Of a DNA stretch of 64,000 bases, positions 23,223-34,563 are shown one piece after another. Each line of letters opens with the position of its first letter. Position 1 is the first letter of the stretch. The stretch is from the NCBI GenBank assembly GCA_002633025.1, contig NMRB01001564.1, forward strand, positions 1 to 64,000, read 5' to 3'. The position numbers and the translations under genes were made by a program. The notes below the pieces were generated by a model. That model did no database searches. It saw only the letters and a list, made by a program, of their open reading frames with translations, and was not told the DNA's origin. The stretch comes from Notospermus geniculatus (taxonomy: Eukaryota; Nemertea; Pilidiophora; Heteronemertea; Lineidae).

Positions 23223-23725
23223 CAATAACCCCTTCAACCTTACTTGTACAGTAGAGGTCAGAGCACCGGTTCCATGTCTTCCGTGTACGTGTCTTCACAC
23301 TGCTGATTCATACGTCCCGCCGAGTCCCGAGTAGGCCTACCGTACCGTATACTGTTTTCACTGGTTATTCGTGGCATGGTAAAAGTACCGGTAGGCCTAA
23401 GCCTGTCGTGCAGTGTCGATCACTCAAATCAATCCCAGCAAAAAATGAACCATGAACTTTATGGTTGAACCACGAACTGGGGCCAAATAACATTCGCAAC
23501 TGCCGTATTTANAGCAGCTGCCCCTCCCCCAGATCCAACTGGGCCTAAAAAACGTACGCCTATTATTTTAGTGCATTTTGGGGAATGGCAAAAAGGGTAG
23601 GCTACTCTGCCTCCCCCTGCCAGAAAGGCTTTTGCCCAAGAAGCTATATACCGGTAAATACGCCCACAAGCTAATAAAAAAGTCTTTACCCAACCTTATT
23701 TTTTTTAAAGTTTAATTTTTATTAA
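23223..23725. other. No gene seen
   Basis: Contains a single N at 23512 and taggcct-rich text. No supported feature. Confidence 0.4.
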
Positions 23726-23930
23726 ATTTTGGCTCTTGGCTCTTTGGCTCTTGGCTCTTTGGCTCTTGGCTCTCAGATTAGGGTGTCCCGACAAAAAGTG
23801 GTCACTCCGTGACCGGCTGCCGGGTAGGCAAGAAGAATTTCCTCATTGCGTAAACGGCAGCCGGGCAAGCAAGGCATATTTTCCTCAGTGCGTAACCGGC
23901 GGCCGGGCAAACAAGACATCTGTACCGGGT
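23726..23930. repeat. Two short tandem repeats
   Basis: 23729-23775 repeats tttggctcttggctc. 23800-23925 has three units of about 42 bp sharing ccggcngccgggcaarcaag and ttcctcattgcgtaa. The second array overlaps the start of the outer foldback. Confidence 0.75.
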
Positions 23931-24840
23931 CATCTCTGGAAGTATTGCAACTCCAGAATTTTGGACTGCAACTCTGGAGTTGCAACTGTGGAAGTCGGTC
24001 TTAATTGAAACACGAGGCGGCGCTGATGATCATGACAGTTTATTTGGAAGTGTCAAGCCAACAAGGCGCGGCTCCACCTGACAGTTTTCTGTCGAAAGTT
24101 TGCTGTCAGATAGTAACTGTTCAATGACTATCCCGTGGAAGTTGTTCAGCTAGTTACTGTATGACAGCAATAGATAACTGTCCGAAGGTTTGTGGGATAG
24201 TCAATCAATTTCTGTCGTGCGGAAGTGATCCCGATAGATTTCGTAAGCTAGTAGGCTAGGCTATAAAAGTGTCAGACAGTCCTTTTATTGAATAGCACCT
24301 GCTCTAGTTCGGGATAGAACTGTCATAGTCGTAGGCTACAGATCAGTGCGAGTTGAACACGAGAAAGGGCAGACGAATTTCAAGTTGAAGTTGCGGAGGT
24401 TTTTTTTGAAAACCTGGCGTTGGCATTGGCATTGGCACTGGCAATGAAATGAAGTGGAAAATGATCTGAACGTTATGCTTGAAAATTAATCAAAAATGAC
24501 TGATTTTAGTTAGCAATATAGAGGCAGGCTGAAGAAAGAGGATCCATGGAAAAGTCAGGCGAACGATTGTAAAAGTGATCTTGTGGAAGGGCTATGGATA
24601 GTTTTCTGTCGACAGTTTTTCAGTTGTCGACAGTTTACTGTCATGACGTGTGGAACCGCGCCTGTACAAATGTAGTCGACGTGACGCTACACATGTGACA
24701 TCTTTTAGAGACTTGTAGAACTAGTCACTTCCATAGTTGTAATTCCAGAGTTGCAACAGCACTTCCACAGTTGCAATAATTCCAGAGTTGCACCGTAACA
24801 GACGTCTTTTCACCACTGCGCGCGTACCCGGCTGCCAGGT
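23890..24840. mobile_element. Outer foldback element with gttgcaactc motifs
   Basis: Left ggccgggcaaacaagacatct and gcaactctggagttgcaact pair with the inverted right end (gttgcaataattccagagtt, gacgtcttttcacc, gtacccggctgcc). Arms are about 120 bp with mismatches. A second foldback sits inside. Confidence 0.65.
24065..24662. mobile_element. Inner foldback with gacagt-rich ends
   Basis: ggcgcggctccacctgacag (24065) is mirrored by gtcatgacgtgtggaaccgc (ends 24662). The interior is rich in gacagtttactgtc and related words. Confidence 0.7.
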
Positions 24841-24900
24841 AAATATCACCAGCCTTCTCATATTCCACAATCCACAATATTTTGTTGGCATGTTTTTCAG

Positions 24901-25935
24901 CAGAAAGAAGTAATTAATTATAGCATTAGAAAAACAGGAAAATTTCTACCACCAGTTGCAATTTCTCGAACAGCGTCTTGGCCCTTTGAACCGAGGCATG
25001 GTTGGCTAGTTGTATTTAATGCTGTGATGAACACCCAACAAACAACTCTATACCTGCGATCCGAGGTTTATTCTCAACGTCGCAGAAATGCCGATTATAG
25101 TCTTCTGTATCATCATACGGTTCGTCTCAAACCCCCCTACCCAAAGAATATGCCAGATCACATCTACAAGTCGTCCATTTTCCTACCGAGCAGTACTGCC
25201 AGTGAGATTTTACTCTTGAATGTTGCAAATGGCGCAGTTTCCACAAAAATGTTGATCCCAGCATCTGATAGCTGCTATGGGAAAAGGGCATTGACCCCTT
25301 TTGCAATAGAAGAAAAATTATTTTTTTACTGCAAGAAATCAGGTATTTTGGAGGGCACTATCTATGACGTAGTGGGATCAAATAAATCGAATATTCTTGT
25401 TCTTGAAAATGGTGTCCGCCTTCATCCAAAAGGCAGGCCAGAGTATTTTGGCCGAACGGGACTCTTTTCGTCCGACTTTGATTTTAGCGATTATTCCCCT
25501 GTTCTTTACGTTAATTTAGAAGAATACGAGTATAAACCAGTGACGTACCGTGTTGCACTTAAAAATAAGTTTGACAAACGATGCAGAGGGAGAGCTTTTT
25601 ATCCCGATCACTTCTACGAGATGTTATTCGCAATTGGGAGACCCTTTCTCTCGGGCTTTGTACTGCAGAAGATTCCTGATCCAAAGGAAGGCCTTGTCAA
25701 AAACGGATCTGGGAAGTTCATATTTCAAGAAGTAAAGGCCTCTTTTTATCCACAAGCTACTAATTTGCGTTCTGGATATACGTACATCTTTCATCACCAT
25801 GACGGATATTTGATTATTTTTGTACGGTCACCAGAAAAAGGGAAAGGTAAGATAGGGATTTTCAGGAAGGTTTATATGTATAAAGCTGATCTCGACCAGT
25901 TATCTCGTCTGTCTCTTCTGTCCAAAAATCTATAG
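24901..25935 (+). CDS. Unrecognised protein, terminal-exon ORF of about 303 aa or more
   Basis: Open to stop TAG at 25933-25935; the first in-frame ATG is 25027, but the frame is open back to 24901 directly after a gtttttcag acceptor, so this is probably a 3' terminal exon. Family unknown. The protein is rich in alternating hydrophobic and aromatic residues with frequent tyrosine, consistent with a beta-strand-rich fold, and has no signal peptide or membrane segment in the visible part. Blocks such as W-L-V-V-F, LYLRSEVYS, PPYPKNMPDHIYKSS and GKRALTPFAIEEKLFF can be placed against the minus-strand ORF at 60638-61669 in the same order and spacing, suggesting a paralogous family. A LINE 3' end lies just downstream. 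It does not look like transposase or polymerase. Confidence 0.6.
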   Translation, partial: QKEVINYSIRKTGKFLPPVAISRTASWPFEPRHGWLVVFNAVMNTQQTTLYLRSEVYSQRRRNADYSLLYHHTVRLKPPYPKNMPDHIYKSSIFLPSSTASEILLLNVANGAVSTKMLIPASDSCYGKRALTPFAIEEKLFFYCKKSGILEGTIYDVVGSNKSNILVLENGVRLHPKGRPEYFGRTGLFSSDFDFSDYSPVLYVNLEEYEYKPVTYRVALKNKFDKRCRGRAFYPDHFYEMLFAIGRPFLSGFVLQKIPDPKEGLVKNGSGKFIFQEVKASFYPQATNLRSGYTYIFHHHDGYLIIFVRSPEKGKGKIGIFRKVYMYKADLDQLSRLSLLSKNL

Positions 25936-26039
25936 TTTATGGAGGAAGTCGTCGGACATCAGAATGGCACACTGAGATATAGTGCCAACGGCAGTGTGCC
26001 GGCTTGGCTTGACAGCACAGTGGTGGGAATCATCAGCAA
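25936..26039. other. Short spacer before the LINE remnant
   Basis: Includes a short inverted ggcacactg / cagtgtgcc pair. Possibly 3' UTR of the preceding ORF. Confidence 0.3.
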
Positions 26040-26445
26040 TCCCACTTAAGCCATAAAGGGCATAAACCTACTGCCATTCCCGTACCGGACAGGAAGTGCC
26101 AATTATGCATATGTAACGACCTTGAAGATGGATTTCACACTTGTTTGGTCTGTCCAGCATATGGACACATTCGTAAAAAGTATATTCGGCCATATTTTTG
26201 GAAACATCCCTCTGTATATAAATTCATCCAATTGTTACAATCTACAAATAGAAGGGAATTGCAAAATCCGGCCAAATATAAATGGTTAGTTTTTAAGCAG
26301 AGGAAAGATTTATTAAATTAAGTGACGTCATCCTATACCCACTCTCCACTCCATGTGACACATTTTCATTGTACTATGTACCACAGGCCAACTAGGCCTA
26401 AGGTTTTTTGTTAATAAATATCATATCATATCATATCATATCTTA
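26040..26445 (+). mobile_element. 3' end of a LINE (L2/CR1-type ORF2 tail with catat microsatellite)
   Basis: The plus frame 26070-26322 reads DRKCQLCICNDLEDGFHTCL, then CPAYGHIRKKYI, KFIQLLQS and stop. The C-x2-C / H-x3-C block and the RKKYI helix are typical of the ORF2 C-terminus in L2/CR1-group LINEs. The stop is followed by a short 3' UTR and the simple tail (atatc)n at 26415-26440, as such elements end. It is 5'-truncated. Confidence 0.85.
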
Positions 26446-27110
26446 TAAACATGCCAAATTGCCATAAACTATTATGTCATATGTCATCATTAGATAAAAA
26501 TTTGACGAAGATCTGTCACTTTGTTAGGAAGTCGAAATAAATAACACTTTATATTTGTTTGCAATTTTGGCCCCCTAGTGGCAAAGTCAACAATCAGATT
26601 TCGCCGAAATTTTGTGTGTGAGTTGCTGTATCATAGAGATATGCGCAGCAAAGTTTCAAAGTAATACATGTAGCTGAAACCATTAAAACAAGTGCCAACT
26701 TCGTAACTTCAGACGAACTCTGACCTCTGTGACCTTGAAAAGTAGGTCACATTAAAAACTGGGGTATCATGATATGTATCCTCATTAGATATACCCATGA
26801 TAAAAATTTGATGAAGATCCGTCTCCTAGTAGGGACAAATGACACTTAAGGTGATTTTGGTTTTGGCCCCCTATTGGGCAATGTCAAGAATCAGATTTCA
26901 CCGAAATGTTGTCTGTAAGTTTTCAAGCTATCATGGTCATCTCTTATTTTCATGTTCGGTTTTTTGTATTATTTCGAAAACATAACTAGCGGACAGCAGT
27001 AGGCATGTGCGTCTCGTGTGCATAGCCATGATGGGCGTGTCTGATCATGTGACATGGCAGCAGTATTACATGGCGGAGGATCGTGGAACCAGCATACGCT
27101 AATTCAGGTC
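26446..27110. repeat. Dispersed repeat with two internal units of about 335 bp
   Basis: aaaatttgacgaagatctgt / ggccccctagtggcaaagtc / cagatttcgccgaaatttt (26497-26620) recurs as aaaatttgatgaagatccgt / ggccccctattgggcaatgt / cagatttcaccgaaatgttg (26812-26912). Between them is ctctgtgaccttgaaaagta, a word set also present at 34490-34555. Confidence 0.75.
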
Positions 27111-27118
27111 TCTAAAGG

Positions 27119-27356
27119 GCGGCGCACATGTGCGACTAAAATGGGGGCGACGACTACCGATGCGACTACTACGTCGCATGCGATAATTACCTTTGAGTTG
27201 GTCAGTGATGTCATTCATCCGCGACATCACTGACCTTCCAAGGAAGCATTTGTCGCAAACAGTCAACAAAAACTAAAAATATGTTCAGTCGCTGCTGTGG
27301 TCGCAAGACCCGCCCGCCTTGAAAATCGCTCGAAAAATCGCAAGTGTGCGCCGCTG
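27119..27356. repeat. Foldback (gcggcgcacatgtgcgac type)
   Basis: gcggcgcacatgtgcgacta (27120) is mirrored by tcgcaagtgtgcgccgc. The inner pair ggtcagtgatgtcattcatccgc / gcgacatcactgacc closes the centre. Confidence 0.75.
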
Positions 27357-27532
27357 TAACAGTAAAGAATGTCCCCCTGTAAAAAGTGTCCGCTTCTATT
27401 GTTCAATGACGGATTAAGGTGCATGGCTATAGAAACCAATCACCGGAGATTAGAATGTAACAATAGGATCTTTTGTTCCTGGGACAGTTTTCCTGGGGAC
27501 ATTCTTTCCTTTCACACGGCCCTTTAATCAGA

Positions 27533-27640
27533 ACCTGGGCACAGTTTGTAACAAAAAAATGGACCCAAGGTACAATTTCATATGACGATCGAACCTGGTT
27601 ACACTTTATGTGCATCCAGGTCGACAATAACCCCTTCAGT
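27533..27640. repeat. Fragment related to the 22750-23222 foldback
   Basis: gggcacagtttgtaacaaaa and ggtacaatttcatatgacga correspond to the right end of the 22.75-kb element, and the next bases gacaataaccccttca match the flank of that element (23220-23236). Confidence 0.6.
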
Positions 27641-27652
27641 CTTATTAGGTAT

Positions 27653-29372
27653 CAGTGTGGCTATTCAAATCTTGGGATACGCTGGGGAAGAAGTTCCGGT
27701 ACGTCACACTCGAGCAGACGACAAGTTGCATTTTGTTATGTAGGCCCTGTTTGCAAGGACAGTGACCTCATATTGATAAACCATACGTTAATCGTTCCAA
27801 TAAGGTACATAATTTACATGCATTGGTTTGAAGAGAGTCGCCATTCATGCATGGTGGGAGGAATTCAGCTGCCGAGGTGGTTTTTTTGGCCACAGTCCCA
27901 TTTCTGTGGATTTCCTTCGCGGTTGTACCGTCAAATAGATGAAAATATTAAAAGTCATAACTTATTCAGGCACATTTATGAAAAAGCATGCATTCTGTAC
28001 CGAGAAAATACGCTGGGGCAGACACACTGGTGTACGCTGCGGCAGATAGGCCTACCCAAAGTGGTGTACGCTGGGGAAGACTGTCAAAATATGAACTTTA
28101 ATCAGGAAATGTATTTATACCCATTTTCAAGCAACGTTTGGTACACCCTAGATGTGAGACATGTTACGATGTACAGTGTTTTCAATTGAAATTGATATTA
28201 GGTACCTCCAAGTGAAGACTCCACCAATACAGCTGTCAATCATATTTCTGCCCGTTTCTAGTAGCGGCGGTGAATACAATCCGGTCTAGACTGTGAAGAG
28301 ACGGGGTGGGGGTGCAGTGGGGTCTCTGCAGGATATATGGTCAGATCTGAATGTGTCGAAACTTCCTGGCTTTTTTCCTCTTCAGTATGCACTAGCAAAA
28401 CGGAAGCCGCATGCAAGCAGAGGCAATTCACTCAAACGGTGAAATGTTTGGTCATTGAAGGCATATTCGAAGCACTGGCGTAGTGATCATATTCAAGGGT
28501 CGCACAAACAGAAACGGTGAAAATTGGAACAAGCCTGGTGGCGACAGGGATTCGCTATGTCGAGTAAGCATGGTTGGGGAGAAGGGAGGAATGTGGAGGA
28601 AGTGATGACTGTAACTAGTAACTCACTGCACACGAATCTCACGCCGGGGAAAAAGCTTGGCTGAATATGTGAACGCAGAGATGGCTGCCTACCCCTACGA
28701 AAAATCGACGGCGACCACGCAATACCTAGCGATCGCGATGAAAAAAACAGAAAGGTAAAAGAAGAACAAAAAAAAACACTGAGTCAAGGCAAAGAAAATT
28801 TATACGCCCCGCGTATCGAACCCGTGACCTTCTGCTCTGTGGGCAGGTTGCTATGCCACTCGGCCACGGTGACTATGCACCGTGCGAGGCGCTGATATGC
28901 ACAGGTGTATAATAGTATTCAATACTAATACCGTCTGCCCCAGCGTACACCATGAAAATTCGGTGGTCTGCCCCAGCGTACTCCAGCTGGGTACATTTCT
29001 TGATATTTCTCCACACTGGACATACTTCGACGCATGGAAATGATTGAAAAATAATCAGAATTTACCGTGTTGATGCCATGCTGAAGGAATCCGTCCCTGA
29101 TCCACGGCGAACACTTGCAAAATGGCAAAATGCATGTGAACATGGGGTTATGCGTGTATTTTGTGTGAAATAGACTCGAATACGCAATAATTTCGCGATA
29201 AAGGCAATCATAATGGAAGGGGCATAACTCGACATTGTTATATGAGGTTATTAAAGTTCATAACATTTTAAACTGAAGGAGTAAGCGACGATTTTCTGAT
29301 GCATCGTCTGCTCGAGTGTGACGTGCCGGAACTTCTTCCCCAGCGTATCCCAAGATTTGAATAGCCACACTG
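27653..29372. mobile_element. CAGTG-ended inverted-repeat transposon with subterminal repeats, 1.72 kb
   Basis: The left end CAGTGTGGCTATTCAAATCT (27653) and the inverted right end (to 29372) are identical over about 60 bp through gatacgctggggaagaagtt. ggtat lies directly outside both ends (27648-27652 and 29373-29377), a probable 5-bp target duplication. Beyond the termini, TACGCTGGGG occurs again at 28009 and 28067, with a variant (TACGCTGCGG) at 28033, and inverted at 28938 and 28971. All left copies point one way and all right copies the other. No transposase frame was found. Superfamily not assigned. Confidence 0.8.
28806..28880 (-). repeat. tRNA-like sequence inside the CAGTG element
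   Basis: Minus strand reads gtcaccgtggccgagtggca, like the 5' half of a Leu/Ser-type tRNA, then acgggttcgatacgcgggg as a T-arm. U33 is missing from the apparent anticodon loop and the acceptor ends do not pair well. Pseudo-tRNA or SINE head. Confidence 0.4.
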
Positions 29373-29731
29373 GGTATCCTCCACGAGCCAACGTTAAAAC
29401 CGACCTAAAGACTTATGATTATGAGGACTCTACAAAGGAGGAGTCCACCTGGTCTATACCGACAGTGTGTATTACATGGGATTATGCAAGCTCTGCACGG
29501 CGAGTGTGCGGACGTATGGGCACTTATAAACATAGGTTACAAACTCATTAAAATCCTGCTTCACGATTGGTCAGCAGGGTCACTATCAGTTGTTCAATGG
29601 CCAAGCCCTCCGGTGCGCCACGTCTTGTTTGCATGAAATGAGGTCATACAACGTTGTGTAATAGCATGAATAGATAGTACCCTCGAATCATGGTAATAGG
29701 GTGGTTTATTTCTGCGGCTGGACAACTAAAC

Positions 29732-29885
29732 TAAAGGCGGTGACAGACTGGCGCGGAAGCAGCGCGTTGGGAAGCGTTCAACCAATCAGTGAGGCCGTAA
29801 CACTGACCAAAACACCTACCGAAGAATCTGATTGGTGGAACGCCTGCAGGACGCGCCGCGTACGCGCCAGTCTGTCACCGGCTTA
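29732..29885. repeat. Foldback MITE, 154 bp
   Basis: ggcggtgacagactggcgcg (29736) pairs with cgcgccagtctgtcaccggc. The inner caaccaatcag / ctgattggtgg also pairs. Confidence 0.85.
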
Positions 29886-30340
29886 AGGCAGATTCATACT
29901 CCGTCCGGATTTTGCGCCGACTATGATCAATTTCACTGCGTGTAATAACCAGCCCTTAAGGATGTGTTCCATGTTCAAGCATGAACTGAGAATCAACTAT
30001 GACAGTAGGCCTCGACAAAGCATTTTATAGCCAACTTCAGAAATCTGGTTAAAATATTACGCAATGATTGATAATGACATGCTGACGACAGGACCGGGGA
30101 ATCCTGGCTGTGCCATGCTCAGATGGCCTATTATCATGCATGGGCGGTCTTCTCGAACAAAGACTTCACTTTTAGAGCCAATAGACAGCGCGACTTATGG
30201 ACATTCTACCAGGCATAGATAAATAGTGATATGCAAAAGTGCTATTGACGTGTACATTAAGCGGTCTTTGGGTTGGCGAGTGTTAGGTCACGGTACTGTA
30301 TACGTTGGTTTTAAGGTTGGCTGGTGGAGGATACCTATTA

Positions 30341-31198
30341 GGTATCTTGCAGCTAACCGACCTAACGGACGAAAATTACTTATGCGGCGACGTATAGTAC
30401 GATATTCTCCAACGAAATGTCTCCATACTACAGTCTTACGCTATGAATGCCCCTACCGCCAATCTACCCCACGCTTGGAGAATGATTTTCGTCACCACGC
30501 CTTCGGCATAATGTAATAAGGTCTGTCAGTCTATTGGCCAAGATCTAATTCATGCATGGCGCTACTCAATCAGCTCGATAGGGGTGCCAGGGAGATTACG
30601 TAACATGTTTTATGACCATTCTCAGCGTATGTAGATGGTATACATGTGTTTGCTGCATGTTCATCAAAACGGCTGAGAGAAGAGTAAGACGGCCAATGAC
30701 ACAGCCTGAAAAAGACGCCATCAGAAATGCCTGGCACATTCACCGGGATAATTACCATCGCGTCCTTGCGCATGTCCGAGGAGACTTGCCTGCCCAGATA
30801 TTGCGAGATATTTATGATGGCTCACTGATGAAGCACTTCGTCGCAGAATAAGAGATTTTGTGCGGAGGGAATTAATTGAGTAAAATTTTGACACTTTCTT
30901 AATATTGCAACTTTTGTTTCATGAGTATCGATTTTTGCTAAGCTACATGTATGCCGATACAAAACAAACATCATTTCTTAATTTGTCACACGGGGGCGCG
31001 CAAAGCATGACGGTTGATGCCTGTCGGCAAGACTATTTGCCTTCCCTATGTAATAATGGGGTATCAAACAAATGGTTTCGCCCACTTTGTTGGTCATTAC
31101 AGGAGTGATCGCCTGGACAGCGAATCGTGTGGAAAAGGGGCGGGTAATTTATTATAAGTCACCGTTACGTCCGTTACGTCGGTTAGCTGCAAGATACC
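30341..31198. mobile_element. Inverted-repeat element (ggtatcttgcagctaaccga), 858 bp
   Basis: ggtatcttgcagctaaccga (30341) is mirrored at 31179-31198 and the next bases cgtaacggacg pair with mismatches, giving about 40 bp of inverted repeat. Inside, a plus-strand frame (about 30690-30851) reads RRPMTQPEKDAIRNAWHIHR and ends at TAA. It has coding character but no recognised family. Confidence 0.55.
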
Positions 31199-31220
31199 TT
31201 ACGACATATATATACGTATA

Positions 31221-32245
31221 TTATTTGGGCTACTCGCAGGGTACTGACGGACGCCTCCTTTAACATGGGCCATTGAACTATCTGTTTTAAGATGGGGATT
31301 TGACCTAGTGGTTTGTGGCGTGCTGTCCCTTAGTGCTGGCGATTGATGCCTCATGCTAGGGTCCGTGGGTTCGAATCTGGTAGGAAGCAATGTCTTTCAC
31401 CTTAGAAACCCGATTCTTATTTCATATCTATTATTTGTATCTCCTTTAATGTGACCCCTTGTATAACATAAAACTGTTTGGGTTCGGAGATTATTTGGGC
31501 TACTCGCAGGGTACTGATGGACGCCTCCTTTAACATGGGCCATTGAACTATCTTTTTTGAAGATGGGGATTTGGCCTAGTGGTTTGAGGCGTGCTGTCCC
31601 TTAGTGCTGGCGATTGATGCCTCATGCTAGGGTCCGTGCGTTCGAATCTGGAAGAAAGACGTGATGACTTTCACCTTAGAAACCCGTTTCTTATTTCATA
31701 TCTATTATTTGTATCTCCTTTAATGTGACCCCTTGTATAACATAAAACTGTTTGGGTTCGGAGATTATTTGGGCTACTCGCAGGGTACTGATGGACGCCT
31801 CCTTTAACATGGGCCATTGAACTATCTTGTTTAAGATGGGGATTTGGCCTAGTGGTTTGAGGCGTGCTGTCCCTTAGTGCTGGCGATTGATGCCTCATGC
31901 TAGGGTCCGTGGGTTCGAATCTGGAAGAAAGACGTGATGACTTTCACCTTAGAAGCCCGTTTCTTATTTCATATCTATTATTTGTATCTCCTTTAATGTG
32001 ACCCCTTGTATAACATAAAACTGTTTGGGTTCGGAGATTATTTGGGCTACTCGCAGGGTACTGATGGACGCCTCCTTTAACATGGGCCATTGAACTATCT
32101 TGTTTAAGATGGGGATTTGGCCTAGTGGTTTGAGGCGTGCTGTCCCTTAGTGCTGGCGATTGATGCCTCATGCTAGTGTCCGTGGGTTCGAATCTGGAAG
32201 AAAGACGTGATGACTTTCACCTTAGAAGCCCGTTTCTTATTTCAT
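31221..32245 (+). repeat. Tandem array of four tRNA-related SINE-like units (about 273 bp each)
   Basis: Units start with ttatttgggctactcgcagg at 31221, 31491, 31765 and 32038; the last is truncated after tttcatatctat. Each contains ggcctagtggtttgaggcgt (A-box-like) and gtgggttcgaatctgg (B-box-like), the signature of a tRNA-derived Pol III promoter. Units 2 to 4 are nearly identical, the first is slightly more diverged. The minus-strand 75-codon frames across the units are artefacts of the repeat. Confidence 0.85.
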
Positions 32246-32406
32246 ATCTATGTTATATTATAAAATCCAAAGAACACATTGAAATCTAAAATCTCCCACC
32301 TGTTCTTAGAGATGGTTATAGAAGCTATCTCGCCTTTAGGACTCCGAGTAAAATAAAGATGTAAGACTTTTAATCGTCTGATTTTCAAGTTCTCCATTTT
32401 TCTCAG

Positions 32407-32587
32407 ATTCACATTCCAACTCCCAAAAGATATGGTGCGTGAGATTATGGGAGACCCCGGAGATCGTACTGATTCAGTTTCTGATGAGTCGGCGGAGGAG
32501 GCCGCCCCAGAAAGTGGTGAGGATGGGGATGACAGCGATAAGAAAAAGAAAAAAAGAGGATGCGCCTTGGAAGGCAAAAAGTGCTAG
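32407..32587 (+). pseudogene. C-terminal exon copy C (acidic stretch, KKKKKRGCAL end)
   Basis: Follows a tttttctcag acceptor and reads through DSVSDESAEEAAPES and DKKKKKRGCALEGKKC to TAG at 32585-32587. It matches the exons at 39190-39381 and 55244-55447. The first codons are out of frame relative to the IPTP start of those copies because of a small indel, so it is probably a degraded copy. Confidence 0.6.
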
Positions 32588-32640
32588 ATAGCCGTAAACC
32601 ATACTGTACATGTAGTAACTATATTCAAGACTGAATATAG

Positions 32641-32764
32641 TGGCTGGTATTTATAAAAGATAGAAATGCTTTTACTGCAAGTTTTTGTAGCACATTTACA
32701 TTGGACATTGCTGCGCAAATCATAAGCAACAGCATTTGCTAGCTTTTATGAATACCAGCCAATG
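32641..32764. repeat. Foldback (tggctggtatt)
   Basis: tggctggtatttataaaaga (32641) is mirrored by cttttatgaataccagcca (ends 32761). Confidence 0.7.
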
Positions 32765-34563
32765 TGACGTGCAGTATACATACAACGAGTATACATCTAG
32801 CGTCCAATGGAAATACCTAGTACATGTATGTCACATTTTGTTGTTTTCGAGAAAAACGGGTTTATGTGGAATGGCAACTTGGAAGAGTTTTGTTGTGGAA
32901 ACACTCCTATTAAAAATATGTCATACAACAGGATTAAATGCAATTTGCTATGTTTTACCTCTGATTTCATGATGAATTTGCAAAGGTAAAAACGTAGTAA
33001 GTCACAATTCTGATGACTTAGAAGTAAAAACCAAGTGCACCACTGTCTTTCCGAGGCTTTGGTGAACATTTTGCAAACAACAAGAGGCCCATGGGCCTGG
33101 CGCTCAGCTGACATTTGATGCCAATTTGATAGGCTAAGGCATAAGAGGTACTGCAGTCTTAGGATGGATCGTGGATGATGTCAAATTTTATTCACCAAGT
33201 GTGCATGTTTGGATGGGATAAAGTCTGCTAATTATGATTAGAGACTCGGTCCAATACAATTTTGCCAAGAATGAATCACATTTATTTTGGAAAGCCTACG
33301 GTTTGCATATATGTGTAAGAGAATAATTCATTTGCCTGCTGTGGCGAAGAGTTCGCTGTTCTATGATTTCGACAGTTGATCCCGAATTGCCATTCCTATG
33401 GTGTGTCGGCTGAGAGTGAGTTCTTCAAATTCAAGACACTTCCTTGTTCCTCTCTTTAGCAACAGCAGCATCAGCGATCTGGGGTGCTTCGGCAACCAGG
33501 ATCGACCTGAAATATAGTGAATAGAGTGGGAAGGGGTTAANGATGGAGTGACGGGTGGATGGACTGCTGGACTGACACCACTGAATACCTATTTGACTAG
33601 CTCCGCTGACCTTTGGTCAGCTGAGCTAAAAACTGTTTATTATGAAACAATACCTAGTAAGTACGAATTTGGCTTCCAAAAATGTGACTTACTAGGTATT
33701 TCCATTGGACCTAGACATATAAGATGCCTGTTATGAAATTTTCACCAAAATTCAGTGGCCTAGTTTATCAAAGGCATCAGGCACTAACGTTTTCTCAAAG
33801 ACAGTCCATATTCTTGTTTGGTTAACAGCGTCACCTTGCGGACACTCAGCTAACCAAAATCCATTATACAGATCGGCCTTGGCCCAAAGCTGTGTGTTAT
33901 GTCCCAGATTTTAATGACTTATTTACTCCTTTGGTCATCTGTAATAAGAATAAAATCACGAATCTGTCATTTTATATGTCTGTCTCTGTTCTTATGGGTT
34001 TTTTAGATTTTACATTGCTATTTTGGCAATCAATATTGCCGTACAGATGCGGGAGAAAGTTCCGGTCACATACGCTTGGCAAAGCTGAGAGGCCAAATTA
34101 CTATAAACATCATTCCTAAGGGCAAAATGACAACCCTAGGTGAACGAATACAATAAAATGAAACGTACATGGACCATGTGCTCACCTGTGTGTGGGTGAA
34201 TGTGCCAGAAGAACAGGTGACAATTGCGTGTTCAAGTGTAGACATGAACACACGAAGGCTACAAAGATACGTACTTGTTCAAGTTCAGAACATTTTAGCT
34301 CCTGTAGTTTGCGAGCTATGGGCCAACACCCAATTTCCAAGATAGCCACCTGGTGGCCATATTTGAAATCTGATCGGACCGAAATTCGCCACACACATAG
34401 AGGGCACCTAGAAACATCATTATACCTAATTTGAACAATCCAGGACAAATAGCCATGAAACGTGCCGCCGAACAATAAAATGTCTAACTTTCACCTCTGT
34501 GACCTTGAAAATTACGTCAAATCAAAAACCCGGGTGATATGTCATGTATCCTCATCAGATGTA
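32765..34563. other. Intergenic; dispersed repeat fragments, no gene seen
   Basis: ccaatggaaatacctagtac (about 32803) recurs inverted near 33689-33708. acaagaggcccatgggcctg (33080) is a word typical of a widespread invertebrate interspersed repeat head. 34490-34555 (acctctgtgaccttgaaaat) belongs to the repeat described at 26.4-27.1 kb. A single N is at 33541. Confidence 0.5.

Noticed and set aside
27473-28189. 238-codon plus-strand ORF
   Set aside because: It crosses the boundary of the CAGTG element and includes its terminal and subterminal repeats. No recognisable domain.
31671-32171. Repeated 75-codon minus-strand ORFs
   Set aside because: They are the antisense reading of identical SINE-like units.
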